NCBI RefSeq assembly: GCF_002159835.1
Contig: NZ_NFJL01000016.1
Span: 1 to 64,000, forward strand
Direction of reading: 5' to 3'
Length of the DNA stretch: 64,000 bases
DNA from: Blautia sp. An249
GTDB taxonomy: Bacteria > Bacillota > Clostridia > Lachnospirales > Lachnospiraceae
In this document: piece after piece, positions 7,843-16,900 of the stretch
How the letters are laid out: each line of letters opens with the position of its first letter
How positions within the stretch are numbered: position 1 is the stretch's first letter
Position numbers and translations under genes: made by a program
Notes under the pieces: generated by a model
Told to the model about the DNA's origin: nothing
The model's input: only the letters and a program-made list of their open reading frames with translations
Database searches by the model: none

Positions 7843-9258
7843 TTACCGCTGGCCGTGGTCTTTTTCTTGTTCTTTTTTCTGTTCCTCATCCATTTTCAGC
7901 AGCCGATCCACATTGGCCTTTGCCGTCAAAAGTTCCCGCATTTCCTCACGGGAACGCCGGTACTCGGCGTAGGTTTTCTTCTTTTCCTCCAGCAGTTTGG
8001 CATACTCAGATTGCAGGTCTTTGACCTTGGGCAGCTTCTTCACTCCCATCTCATCAAAGGCATTTTTTGCCGCCTGATGGAGCAGAATTTCTTGCTCATG
8101 TTCCTCCCGAAATTTTCGGGAATAACCGGCCTTGCGATAGGCAACATAGGTCTCGCGGGTCTTGGCATAATTAACGATATGGGTACGCAGGACGGCGATC
8201 TCTGCCATGCGTTTCTCCGTCGCCTTAATCTGCGCTGACAGCTCATTGTGATGGGCGGTAGCCGCCACCGCTTTTTCTTCCAGCTCTGTATAGTCCAGTA
8301 GGTGATGTTCGGTAAGAAAATTCACGGTCTGCGCCATCTGTTTTAAGTTAAAAACCTTGGCCCAGCGTGCATATCCAGCACCTTTCCCGGCCTGCAATTT
8401 TGCCTGAATATCCACCAGCAAATTGACCTTGGGTGGCTCCGGCTGCACGGTGGATTTCTTGCGGGGCGTGTGCTGCTTTTCTCCAGCCAGCACCGCACGG
8501 ATTTCTGTTTCGCTGTACCCGGCTCCCAGCTTGTCATCCATACGGGCTACATTCTTCCAGCCGGGAGCTTTAAGGCGGATTGCTTTCCCGCGCCGAGATA
8601 CCTCGCAGCCCATCTCGGAAAGCAGTTGCAGAAGTGTGTCAAAGTCTGCTGGCTTTTGCTCCAGCGCCCGGTCAATCATCACCCGTAGCTGTTCCCGATG
8701 GGAGGGCTTGGCTTGTTCGCCCAGCCACTTGTTATAGCTTTTTCCGTGGGGCTTGGGGTTCTCCACAATGGATAGTCCGTTCTCGATACAAATGGTGTCA
8801 CTTAAACGTCGAACAGCTCTGGTGCTTCCCCAAAAGTTACGGAACTTCCGGTCACAATCCATATTGACCGCCGACCAGATGATGTGATTATGAATATGCG
8901 ATTTGTCGATGTGGGTGCAGACCACAAAGGAATGATTGCCTTTGGTGAACCGCCTGGCAAATTCTATGCCCAGCCGGTTGGCTTCCTCCGGTGTGATCTC
9001 TCCGGGCCTGAACGACTGGCGCACATGGTAGGCGATCACATCATCTGTACCGCGCACTCGTCCGGTGGCGGCAATATACTGCCGCTTTGCCAACAGAAAC
9101 TCTGCATCAGCAGTGCGGCTGTCACATCCATAGCTGGTAATCAATTTTCCGTTGTCGGTCTTTTGGGGATTTGCCACATAGTCAATAATATCGCTGATGG
9201 CACGGCTCTCAGTCCGACCCTTGCCGATATGCAGCGGCATGATGCGTGTGGTTGCCAT
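7843..9258 (-). CDS. Relaxase (MobA/VirD2 family, MOBP-like)
   Basis: 471 residues. Starts conjugation by nicking one strand at oriT and staying bound to the 5' end. The N-terminal relaxase domain contains the metal-binding three-histidine motif in HIDKSHIHNHIIW (about residue 117) and an early candidate catalytic Tyr around DIIDYVANP (residue 27). The C-terminal half is a charged coiled coil. The start at 9258 has AAGGAGG 8 bases upstream. Its helper MobC lies about 3.6 kb upstream in the same orientation, separated by cargo, which hints at later insertions. Confidence 0.93.
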   Translation of the reverse strand: MATTRIMPLHIGKGRTESRAISDIIDYVANPQKTDNGKLITSYGCDSRTADAEFLLAKRQYIAATGRVRGTDDVIAYHVRQSFRPGEITPEEANRLGIEFARRFTKGNHSFVVCTHIDKSHIHNHIIWSAVNMDCDRKFRNFWGSTRAVRRLSDTICIENGLSIVENPKPHGKSYNKWLGEQAKPSHREQLRVMIDRALEQKPADFDTLLQLLSEMGCEVSRRGKAIRLKAPGWKNVARMDDKLGAGYSETEIRAVLAGEKQHTPRKKSTVQPEPPKVNLLVDIQAKLQAGKGAGYARWAKVFNLKQMAQTVNFLTEHHLLDYTELEEKAVAATAHHNELSAQIKATEKRMAEIAVLRTHIVNYAKTRETYVAYRKAGYSRKFREEHEQEILLHQAAKNAFDEMGVKKLPKVKDLQSEYAKLLEEKKKTYAEYRRSREEMRELLTAKANVDRLLKMDEEQKKEQEKDHGQR

Positions 9259-9313
9259 AAGGGAGACCTCCTTTCCAAAAAAGAAACGGCCTGCATGGTG
9301 CAGACCGCTTTTG

Positions 9314-9646
9314 TTATTCTATTAAATCGTCCTCATCGAGAAAATCAAAATTGTCCTCGATGTCCTCTAACCGCTTCGGAGGAAACCTCATCTCGTATTG
9401 TTCTTTTGCCAGCGCACGAACTTCCCGGCGCTTATCTTTCATTCGGTTCTTCAGCCAGGAAATCTGCTCCTTTGATAATCTCCATGGGAGATTCAGCAAG
9501 CGGTTTATTGTCATTTGCTCCGCTTGCTTCTCCGGCGGCAAAGAAGCACAGGATTTACAGACGTGCGCCGCATGACCTTTGCCGGAAAATTTTTCATTAG
9601 CCTTATATTCTCCGCAGACTTTACAATAATGGCCGTGCTTCTTCAT
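9314..9646 (-). CDS. Zinc-ribbon protein in the AbiE operon
   Basis: 110 residues with two CxxC pairs (CKVC near residue 8 and CKSC near 30), so probably a zinc ribbon, followed by a basic helical middle and a very acidic tail (DIEDNFDFLDEDD). Its start overlaps the end of the AbiEii toxin gene by 4 bases (ATGA), so it is the third gene of one transcript. I do not recognise the family. It may be a third partner of the toxin-antitoxin pair or an unrelated small ICE protein. Confidence 0.75.
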   Translation of the reverse strand: MKKHGHYCKVCGEYKANEKFSGKGHAAHVCKSCASLPPEKQAEQMTINRLLNLPWRLSKEQISWLKNRMKDKRREVRALAKEQYEMRFPPKRLEDIEDNFDFLDEDDLIE

Positions 9647-10497
9647 AGGCTCGATTCCTTTTCACTGAGAGCGTATAAACTGCGCACCGCCCCCATGATG
9701 ATGTTCCACTCCAGATCTGCCGCATAGGAAAATTTTTTGCGGTACGATTCCCAAAGTTTCTGCATAACCGAGCTGTTCTCCACTTCCTCAAAAACTTCGG
9801 CAGCTTCTGCAAGATGTCGTTCTGTCCCGCGTTTGTGAGCAGTGGCCCGCAGCGCATCATGGAGAATCTGAGGGTCCAATGTATTCCCATGCAGCTGTTC
9901 CAGAATATAAATGTCATAGAAATCTCTCATGCGGGTGTTGGTGGTAGTTCTGGTAATGATCGTTTCCAGCTTTTCGGCCAGAACCGTTTCCAGATTGTAC
10001 GCCCAAATATCAATGGAGCGATCTTCCAGCATCAGCTTGAAAGAGTAGCGGATCTCCCTGGGGGTAATGGCATCCCCTGTGGAAATGTCAATCTTCAAAG
10101 GCGTCACCACACCGTCAAAGGTTGTAGTCATATTTACGCGAATCCCCGGATATTCCGCCTCATCCATAATCTCCGAAATACTTTTCAGCTGGAATTTGAC
10201 GCCATCATCAAGCGGGACACTCACAATAGCGGAAATCAAATTCTCTATGTCCTCCACATTGACATTGGCTCCTTTTACAGTAGCGTCCAAATCCATCGTG
10301 GAACGGGCATCCAGACCAACCATAGCCGCTACCAGCATACCGCCTTTCAGAATAAATTTGTCACGATATTCAGAAAGGGAGATACGCTCCAGAAAACGCT
10401 CCATCATGTAGTTCCGCATCAAGAGCTGGGCGTCCGCAGATTTTTTTCTGGAAAGATTGCGGATCAGATCCTTCAACTGCCTTGCTGTTTTTATCAT
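9643..10497 (-). CDS. AbiEii-type nucleotidyltransferase toxin
   Basis: 284 residues with the AbiEii/MenT-like nucleotidyltransferase fold: the KGGMLVAAMVG motif (about residue 50) followed by the DLDAT acidic pair (about 69) and a lysine-containing ETVLAEKLETI motif (about 167). Type IV toxins of this class modify RNA substrates and cause abortive infection or element maintenance. It overlaps its antitoxin gene by 4 bases. As ICE cargo it can provide phage defence or stabilise the element. Confidence 0.9.
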   Translation of the reverse strand: MIKTARQLKDLIRNLSRKKSADAQLLMRNYMMERFLERISLSEYRDKFILKGGMLVAAMVGLDARSTMDLDATVKGANVNVEDIENLISAIVSVPLDDGVKFQLKSISEIMDEAEYPGIRVNMTTTFDGVVTPLKIDISTGDAITPREIRYSFKLMLEDRSIDIWAYNLETVLAEKLETIITRTTTNTRMRDFYDIYILEQLHGNTLDPQILHDALRATAHKRGTERHLAEAAEVFEEVENSSVMQKLWESYRKKFSYAADLEWNIIMGAVRSLYALSEKESSL

Positions 10498-11087
10498 AAA
10501 AGCACCTCCAAATACTGCCGCAGAATTTTTTCTACCCGGAACATACCGGCATACCGCATCAATGTCCGCAGGTCTTTGTCTTTTCTTCTGGCATACATCT
10601 TTAATGCCCCTTGAAAAGTCTGCATCTCCATGTTGTTCCTGCTGCGGAGCAGGTCGCAGATGGTGCGCTCCAGGTCATAGACAGGAACTGTATGCCCAAA
10701 TGGTGTCTGAGCCGTTGTCAGGCCCACCCCATGCAGTTCCGCCTTAATGGTGAATACCTGTACGCCCTCTGCTTTCAGCTTGGAGGGATTATATCCGGTC
10801 TTGACTGTGACCGTATATTCCAGCGGCTCGCGGTCTGTCAGATCGTGAAAAAATAAAGCTGTCTCATGGGAAAACACTGCCTGTTCGACCCGCAGATGAA
10901 GTAAGTACATGGCATCGACCCAGGCATCCTTGGAAAGATAAATTCCATGCGCGACCCGCTCCAATTCCCGTGAGTGCACATAATCATAAAAAACAGGCTT
11001 AGAAATACCAGCAGATACTACTTGAGCTGTTCGCAGCATCCCATCCTGTGTTTCCAGCAGCTGATCCAGCTGTTCAAATTGTCCCAC
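10494..11087 (-). CDS. AbiEi-type antitoxin/transcriptional regulator
   Basis: About 197 residues. The N-terminal winged helix (GMLRTAQVVSAGISKPVFYD) binds DNA, and the C-terminal AbiEi domain (YDLERTICDLLRSR) neutralises the toxin in known pairs. The open frame reaches a GTG at 11105, but the GTG at 11087 is preceded by AAAGGAAG at normal spacing and is preferred. Known AbiEi proteins repress their own promoter; the AT-rich upstream sequence has TATTAG repeats (ACTAATATTATAAGCAATATTAG) that could be the operator. Confidence 0.87.
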   Translation of the reverse strand: MGQFEQLDQLLETQDGMLRTAQVVSAGISKPVFYDYVHSRELERVAHGIYLSKDAWVDAMYLLHLRVEQAVFSHETALFFHDLTDREPLEYTVTVKTGYNPSKLKAEGVQVFTIKAELHGVGLTTAQTPFGHTVPVYDLERTICDLLRSRNNMEMQTFQGALKMYARRKDKDLRTLMRYAGMFRVEKILRQYLEVLL

Positions 11088-11223
11088 CGTACCACTTCCT
11101 TTCACACTAATATTATAAGCAATATTAGTTCAAAAGTAAAGTGATGAAAATTCGGCATAATTTTACCGACAGCTTAACGTTCAACAGTTTTGGAAATATG
11201 AAGTGGCAGCAAAATAGACAACC

Positions 11224-11661
11224 TCAGCTGCCCATTTCATCACGATATGAAATAATCTGCTTCTTTTTCTGTTTGGCACACCGTAACGTTGTGGCTGCTC
11301 CGCCCCAATCATGGAGAACATAGGCCACCACTACATCGGCGGACTCTACCATCCAGCGATTTCTATGAGAAATCGAAAAACGGCGCGGTACGTTTTCCAG
11401 CGGTGGATACACGGTACTGTCATAGCCAGAAACATCCCGGCCAGTGTTCAAATATGCCAATACAAGAACCAGCTCGATTTGCGGATACTTTTTCTTTTGT
11501 TCCCGTAAAATAGACGCTGCTAAACTGTCGAACTCTCCATATCCTCCAAGATAAAAAGTTGTTGCTCCTTGCTCAATTAGGTCTTGTGTTACATTGCGAA
11601 GCCAATTCGCAATATTGTCTGCCTTTGTGATTTGCGAATGGCCACAAAAAGTTACGTTCAT
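11224..11661 (-). CDS. SLOG-like Rossmann-fold protein
   Basis: 145 residues. Opening MNVTFCGHSQI and the FYLGGYGEFDSLAA motif (about residue 36) match the nucleotide-binding pattern of the SLOG/DUF1273 (YpsA-like) superfamily, which binds nucleotides or nucleotide-derived signals. Some SLOG proteins act in defence or stress signalling; here the role is unknown. It is transcribed divergently from an XRE regulator with shared operator-like repeats between them, and it lies just upstream of the AbiE operon on the same strand with a 118-base gap. Confidence 0.7.
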   Translation of the reverse strand: MNVTFCGHSQITKADNIANWLRNVTQDLIEQGATTFYLGGYGEFDSLAASILREQKKKYPQIELVLVLAYLNTGRDVSGYDSTVYPPLENVPRRFSISHRNRWMVESADVVVAYVLHDWGGAATTLRCAKQKKKQIISYRDEMGS

Positions 11662-11703
11662 ACGATGGCACCCCTATTACCATCATACTGCAAATAGCTC
11701 TAT

Positions 11704-11769
11704 TAGTACAGGTACAGGGACCAATTTTAGCAAAACTGCCCATATACTAAATATAGTACAGTCACAGGG
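11704..11769. promoter_or_regulatory. Operator-like direct repeats and palindrome
   Basis: Two 16-base direct repeats of TAGTACAG-N2-ACAGGG (11704-11719 and 11754-11769; 14 of 16 identical) are exactly 50 bases apart, about five DNA turns. The palindrome TACTA-N4-TAGTA (11745-11758) overlaps the second. They fill the spacer between the SLOG-like gene and the XRE regulator, a likely binding site for the latter. Confidence 0.55.
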
Positions 11770-11781
11770 GCGGTGTATAGA

Positions 11782-12021
11782 ATGAAGCTAAACGAGGCGG
11801 TAAGCAAACGTCTGTTAGAATTACTAGATGAAAGAAAAATGACACAATATCAACTGTATATGAAAAGCGGTGTTCCCAAGTCTACGATTGGAAATGTCAT
11901 CAACTGCTCGTATGATTCGGTTAAGCTACGGATCATTCATGAGATGTGCCAAGGAATGGGGATTGGGATAGATACCTTTTTTGCATCGCCGCTTTTTCAA
12001 GAAGATAACCTAGAACCATAA
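11782..12021 (+). CDS. Small XRE-type DNA-binding protein
   Basis: About 79 residues, almost entirely an XRE helix-turn-helix (RKMTQYQLYMKSGVPKSTIG). An ATG at 11782 with GGGGCGG 8 bases upstream is preferred over the in-frame GTG at 11773. It is the only plus-strand gene in this part of the ICE and is divergent from the SLOG-like gene. Repeats directly before it suggest autoregulation. It ends at a very strong bidirectional terminator. Confidence 0.82.
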   Translation: MKLNEAVSKRLLELLDERKMTQYQLYMKSGVPKSTIGNVINCSYDSVKLRIIHEMCQGMGIGIDTFFASPLFQEDNLEP

Positions 12022-12050
12022 AACCTCCGACGAAATTCGTCGGAGGTTTT
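12020..12050. terminator. Strong bidirectional terminator
   Basis: A perfect 15-bp inverted repeat, AAAACCTCCGACGAA / TTCGTCGGAGGTTTT with almost no loop, lies between the convergent ends of the XRE gene and the 103-residue membrane gene. Confidence 0.93.
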
Positions 12051-12054
12051 CATA

Positions 12055-12366
12055 TTATCCATAAACCAAATCTTGAATGATAAACTTCAAGTCCTGTACC
12101 TTGCCCAGTAGCCAGATTGCAGCCATTGGCAAACCATAGGGACTAATGAGAAATGCTATCACCAGCAGGATAATGCCGTTTTGCAAGGAGTAAGTAATCA
12201 GAACTGCCACACCCAGCAGGGCAACCACCATGCTGATAAGCCCCAGCACCAAACCGGAGACATAGACAATCCCCACACAAATCCAGACGAACAGGGTCAG
12301 CGACAGAATCACCGGAGCCATTAAAATCTTCAACGGCAGTTTCAGAATGAACCAGATCGCCCTCAT
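12055..12366 (-). CDS. Small membrane protein (CD1845-like)
   Basis: About 103 residues, mostly hydrophobic: three or four membrane segments between residues 5 and 90. Proteins of this size and composition (CD1845 family in CTn elements) are found in the mobilisation part of related ICEs; the function is unknown. The ATG at 12366 has GGAGG at normal spacing and overlaps the previous gene by 4 bases, so the two are translationally coupled. Confidence 0.75.
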   Translation of the reverse strand: MRAIWFILKLPLKILMAPVILSLTLFVWICVGIVYVSGLVLGLISMVVALLGVAVLITYSLQNGIILLVIAFLISPYGLPMAAIWLLGKVQDLKFIIQDLVYG

Positions 12367-12668
12367 TTTTCTTCCTCCTTCCATCGTTCCCGAAAGCTCT
12401 GACAGAGAATTTCTGCCTGTCTTTCATCTTCTTCCGTCACTTCTCGGCATCCTTTGGTTAGCCGCAGTTCCTCATAGCTGCGATAATCAGATAACAGCAC
12501 CTCGAATAGTTCGTCCGGTGTCCGGCTGAGAAGTCCATCCACACAGTAGCGGGAATCTCCATTCCATGTGACGCGGAGATAACCTTCTCGACAAGGGAGG
12601 ACTTCTTCCTCTAGATCACAGTCCAAATACTCACGAAAAATCTCCAACACCTTCTCAAAGGTTTTCAT
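12363..12668 (-). CDS. Conserved ICE protein of unknown function (copy 2)
   Basis: 101 residues, acidic, soluble. Paralogue of the protein at 7262-7558, sharing the (T)FEKVLE-F--YL opening, the central DELFEVLLSDYRSYEE-like stretch and overall length. It precedes the small membrane protein and overlaps it by 4 bases. No catalytic motif is visible. A duplicated pair bracketing the relaxase-AbiE segment suggests this interval was assembled by module insertion or duplication. Confidence 0.72.
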   Translation of the reverse strand: MKTFEKVLEIFREYLDCDLEEEVLPCREGYLRVTWNGDSRYCVDGLLSRTPDELFEVLLSDYRSYEELRLTKGCREVTEEDERQAEILCQSFRERWKEEEK

Positions 12669-12750
12669 CTATTCTCAACTCCTTTGCGGCAATCTGTTTT
12701 CTACCCATATTATCCTTCCAACATTTCAAAAAGACAAGGATATGGGCAAA

Positions 12751-12794
12751 AGAAAAAACGGAGGAAGGCGCGGCGAAAAGAACGCCGTTCCTCC
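12751..12794 (-). terminator. Terminator after mobC
   Basis: Minus-strand hairpin GGAGGAA-CGGCG / CGCCG-(bulge)-TTCCTCC followed by TTTTTTCTTTT. It lies about 27 bases after the mobC stop and probably ends the long conjugation transcript. Confidence 0.8.
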
Positions 12795-12820
12795 CTCCGC
12801 AGTTGGGGCATATATCCCTG

Positions 12821-13165
12821 TTACGAAAGCCTGGAAAGCTGGGTTAGGATTTCTTTCACGCCCTCCCATAACTGCTCCTGCCGTTGGGCTATATCCTCCA
12901 GGTCAGCATCATAAATCCGCCCCGTTTCATGTACCCGTCGGGTGAGCTGGTTCAGGTTATTGCTGCTTCGGCGCAACAGGGATACCAGTTCCTTCAGCTC
13001 CGGCAAGTCCAGCTGTACCACATAGCCGTCCACAGCCATCTTCCGCAGATAGGCGCTCAGGTTTTTTGTTCCGAACTGTGCCATTTTCTGCTGGATCGCT
13101 TCCATCTCCGCATCGGAAACCCAAAACAGGACCGGCACATCCCGTTTACGCTTTTTGGCGCTCAT
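12821..13165 (-). CDS. mobC: Relaxosome protein MobC
   Basis: 114 residues of the MobC/NikA-like mobilisation family. The N-terminal part is basic with a ribbon-helix-helix-like stretch (VPVLFWVSDAEMEAIQQKM), followed by NLSAYLRKMAVDGY and LLRRSSNNLNQLTRR, the conserved MobC core. It should bind oriT and help the relaxase melt the nick site. Its start overlaps the DUF3849-type gene by 4 bases, so it is the last gene of the giant operon. Confidence 0.9.
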   Translation of the reverse strand: MSAKKRKRDVPVLFWVSDAEMEAIQQKMAQFGTKNLSAYLRKMAVDGYVVQLDLPELKELVSLLRRSSNNLNQLTRRVHETGRIYDADLEDIAQRQEQLWEGVKEILTQLSRLS

Positions 13166-13968
13166 CGTTCCGGCTCCTGTTTCTTCGATAAAGCAGGCTT
13201 GTGGGTGGTAGGCTCCTGTTTGAGCTTTTGCAAGACAGAGCCTTTCTCCGGTTCCTGAAGCGTTTTTCGTGCCTGCCGTGTAAACAGATCGGTCAGACCA
13301 AGATTGACCTCATCCACAACCAGATAAGCACAGTGGCGCGAAGTGCCGCTGTCCTCCGGCATGGGAATGGTCTTTGCCCAGGCTTTGTTGTCACGGGAAA
13401 CGCGACCGTCGCTGTCCTTATGCTGGATGGTGTTGGCAAGGATGAACTGTACTCGTTCCGACCCGAACTTTTCCAGCACCGCCTTAACCGCAGACTCCGT
13501 ATCCAGTCGGTTATCCGCATAGTGGGCGCTGATGGCGTGTTCAATGGCCTCTTTACAGTCAAAGTTTGCCTGATAAGAGCGGTTATATTGTGCCATCTCC
13601 CCATGCTGGGACGCATAGGCGGCAGAATGGAGATAGAGAGGGATGGACCGCTGTTCTTCCAAAACCTTACACACATCATCCGCTCGGTTTTCAATGCTGT
13701 CCCGGATCACATCCATGTAGCCGGTCTCCAGCTTCTCAAAGTGACGGTACACATCGGCCAGCGGTGTAGGCGAATCCAAAAGCGCCTGGGCCTGGGCATC
13801 GGTCAGCTCCAAGTCCTCCATCGCCATCACAATGTCCTCCCGGACGGTGTACTCATAGGTATGGTGCAGGATTTCCTCCGGGGGCTGGCTTTTCAGCCAG
13901 TCCCGGTATTTGTCCTGTTCAGCGGCCATCTTCTCATAAAGGGCCGTATTCAGATCGTTGGTATTCAT
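13162..13968 (-). CDS. DUF3848/DUF3849-domain protein
   Basis: About 268 residues with two domains seen only in such elements: DUF3848 (LYEKMAAEQDKYRDWLKSQP to about residue 95) and DUF3849 (YLHSAAYASQHGEMAQYNRS to about 190), then a Lys/Pro-rich tail. The function is unknown. The ATG at 13968 starts right after the stop of the giant gene and is preferred over the upstream in-frame start at 13986. It overlaps mobC by 4 bases. Confidence 0.85.
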   Translation of the reverse strand: MNTNDLNTALYEKMAAEQDKYRDWLKSQPPEEILHHTYEYTVREDIVMAMEDLELTDAQAQALLDSPTPLADVYRHFEKLETGYMDVIRDSIENRADDVCKVLEEQRSIPLYLHSAAYASQHGEMAQYNRSYQANFDCKEAIEHAISAHYADNRLDTESAVKAVLEKFGSERVQFILANTIQHKDSDGRVSRDNKAWAKTIPMPEDSGTSRHCAYLVVDEVNLGLTDLFTRQARKTLQEPEKGSVLQKLKQEPTTHKPALSKKQEPER

Positions 13969-13969
13969 G

Positions 13970-16900
13970 TTATCGCACCTCCTCATGTTGTTTCGGTTTC
14001 TTTTCAGGGCTACGGGGTGGCACCGGGCGCTTCAAGCTGTCCAGCACCGAAGGCCGTGCGCTCTTGGCAACCACAGTTTCCGGCTGGGCATGGCCCTTGC
14101 CGTCAATGTTCAGCAGCGTGTCCAGTTCCACCAGACGGGCGGACTTGACTCGCAGATCATCCTCAAAGGGAAACGGCTTTCCGATTTCCTCTTTGGCTGC
14201 GGCCTGCTGTTGGTAAAGGTTGTCCAGCTGGTTTTTCACGGCTTCCAAACGCTGAGGCATTTGAGCCAGTGCATTGTCGATACGGGTGAGGTTTCCGCGC
14301 GGGTCTGTGCCGAGGCTTGCCCGGTGGGTCATCTGGCCTTTCAACAGGAGCGTATATTCCTGTTTCCAAGCGGAAAACTCCACGGACATAGTAAAGCCCC
14401 GATAGCTGCCGATCTGCACCGGTTCGGAGCCTTTGACCTCCTTACAGGCGTCTAGCAAGGCTGCACCGGCGTTTTCTTTGTCAGTCAGCACATCGCCCCG
14501 GATCTCCATTCCAGCAAAGCCATCCTCCGGGTGAGGATGGGCGGCCAGGGTCTCCAGATCCGCTTCAAAGCCTTTAATAAACCCCTTGTTAGTTTCGATT
14601 TCCTGGGGGAAGTATTTGAGCAACTGATCCTCCAGGCGGTACTGCTTGCTCTGATGGTCAGCTTTCATCAGCTTCAGACGCGCAACCTCCACATCCAAAT
14701 CCATGCGCTCCTTGATACGGGGGTCTCCGGCGCACAGGGCCTTGATCTCGGCAAAGGACAGCGCCGTTTCGTCCACATCATCGCAGGAGCGGACCGGGCT
14801 TTTGCTGGTCATGATTTGCGAAATGAATTTCTGTTTGTTCTCCACCGTCTGCCACAGGTAGGCATCGAAAGTTCCCTCGGTAACATAGCGGTACACATGG
14901 ACCAGCGGATTCTGGTTGCCCTGGCGCTCGATACGGCCCTTGCGCTGGGCAAGGTCTCCCGGACGCCACGGACAATCCAGGTCATGGAGCGCCACAAGCC
15001 GGTCCTGCACATTGGTGCCAGCGCCCATTTTGGAGGTGCTGCCCAGCAGGACGCGCACCTGCCCAGTGCGAACCTTGGAAAACAGTTCTTTCTTCTGCAC
15101 CTCGGTCTTGGCTTCGTGGATAAAAGCAATCTGCTCGGCGGGCATTCCCTGGGCGATGAGCTTCTGGCGGATGTCCTCATAGATGGTAAAGGCAGGCTCA
15201 GGCTCATCCAACGGCACAGCCTGTTCCAGCGCATGAAGTGTGGGATTATCCAGCTGTTTGGCTGCCTTTTTGGAGGGGGCTGCCTGGGGCGTGGAAATGT
15301 CGCAGAATACCAGCTGGGTCAGCTTGTCAGCCTCGCCGTCCCGCCAGATCTGCATGATATTACCCACACACTGATTGACCTTGGTGCCGGGTTCATCCGG
15401 CAGCAGCTGGTTGATGATACGCTGGTCCAGACCCAGCTTGCGGCCATCGCCGGTAATCTTGAGCATATTGTCCTCTGAGGGGTCAACGCTGCCGCTGTGT
15501 ACCCTGGAGGCGCGCTCGGAGAGAACCTGCACCATCTCTTTTTGGTGTTCAGTAGGCTGGGCCACGATGTTGTGGTATTCCACCTCCGGGGTGGGCAAGT
15601 TCAGCTGATCGGCGGTTTTGATGTCGGCAACTTCACGGAACAAGTTCATCAGCTCCGGGAGGTTGAAAAACTTGCTGAATCTCGTTCTTGCCCGGTAGCC
15701 GGTGCCTTCCGGTGCCAGCTCCAGCGCCGTGACGGTTTCTCCGAAGCGGCTGGCCCAGCAGTCGAAGTGGGTCATGTTCAGCTCTTGCAGGCGGTCATAC
15801 TGGAGATACCGCTGCATGGTGTAAAGTTCGGTCATGCTGTTCGATACGGGGGTGCCAGTGGCGAAAATCACACCACGGTTTCCGGTCAGTTCATCCATAT
15901 AGCGACACTTTGCAAACATATCGCTGGACTTTTGGGCATCGCTTGTGGAGAGACCTGCCACATTCCGCATCTTGGTGTATAAAAACAGGTTTTTATAGTT
16001 ATGCGCCTCATCGACGAACAGGCGGTCCACACCCAACTGCTCGAATGTTACCACATCGTCCTTGCGGCTCTCGGCCTGCAATTTCTCCAGCCGGGCTTCC
16101 AGGGACTTCTTGGTGCGTTCCAACTGCTTGACCGTGAAACGCTCACCGCCGCTGTACTTCACCTCGGCAATGCCCTCGGTGATCTCGTCGATCTGCTCCT
16201 GAAGGAGCCGTTCCTGACGCTCTCGGCTGATGGGGATTTTCTCAAACTGGCTGTGTCCCATGATGATGGCGTCATAATCGCCGGTGGCAATGCGGGCGCA
16301 GAACTTCTTGCGGTTGTGGGTCTCAAAGTCCTTTTTGGTGGTGACAAGAATGTTGGCGGAAGGATAGAGCCGCAGAAACTCCGACGCCCATTGTTCGGTC
16401 AGATGGTTCGGCACCACAAAGAGGGATTTCTGACACAAGCCCAGGCGCTTACTCTCCATGGCGGCAGCCACCATTTCAAAGGTTTTGCCAGCGCCTACCT
16501 CGTGTGCCAGCAGCGTATTGCCGCCGTACAGCACATGAGCGATAGCGTTTTTCTGGTGTTCCCGCAAGGTGATGGCCGGGTTCATACCACCGAAAGTAAT
16601 GTGTCCGCCGTCGTATTCACGGGGACGGGTGGAGTTCATTTCCTCATTGTACTGGCGGACCAGAGCTTGGCGGCGGTCCGGGTCTTTCCAAATCCAGTCT
16701 TTGAAAGCGTCCCGGATCGCTTGCTGCTTTTGGGCGGCCAGGGTGGTCTCTTTGGCATTCAACACCCGGCGCTCTTTGCCGTCTGCATCCTCTATGGTGT
16801 CGTAGATACGGACATCCCGCAGGTTCAGGCTGTCCTCCAGAATCTTGTAGGCATTGGCACGGCTGGTTCCGTAGGTGGTATAGGCTGCCACATTGTTCTG

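Noticed and set aside
7638..7889. 83-codon minus-strand frame across the relaxase end
   Set aside because: It covers the hairpins of the candidate oriT and has no SD or conserved look; more likely non-coding.
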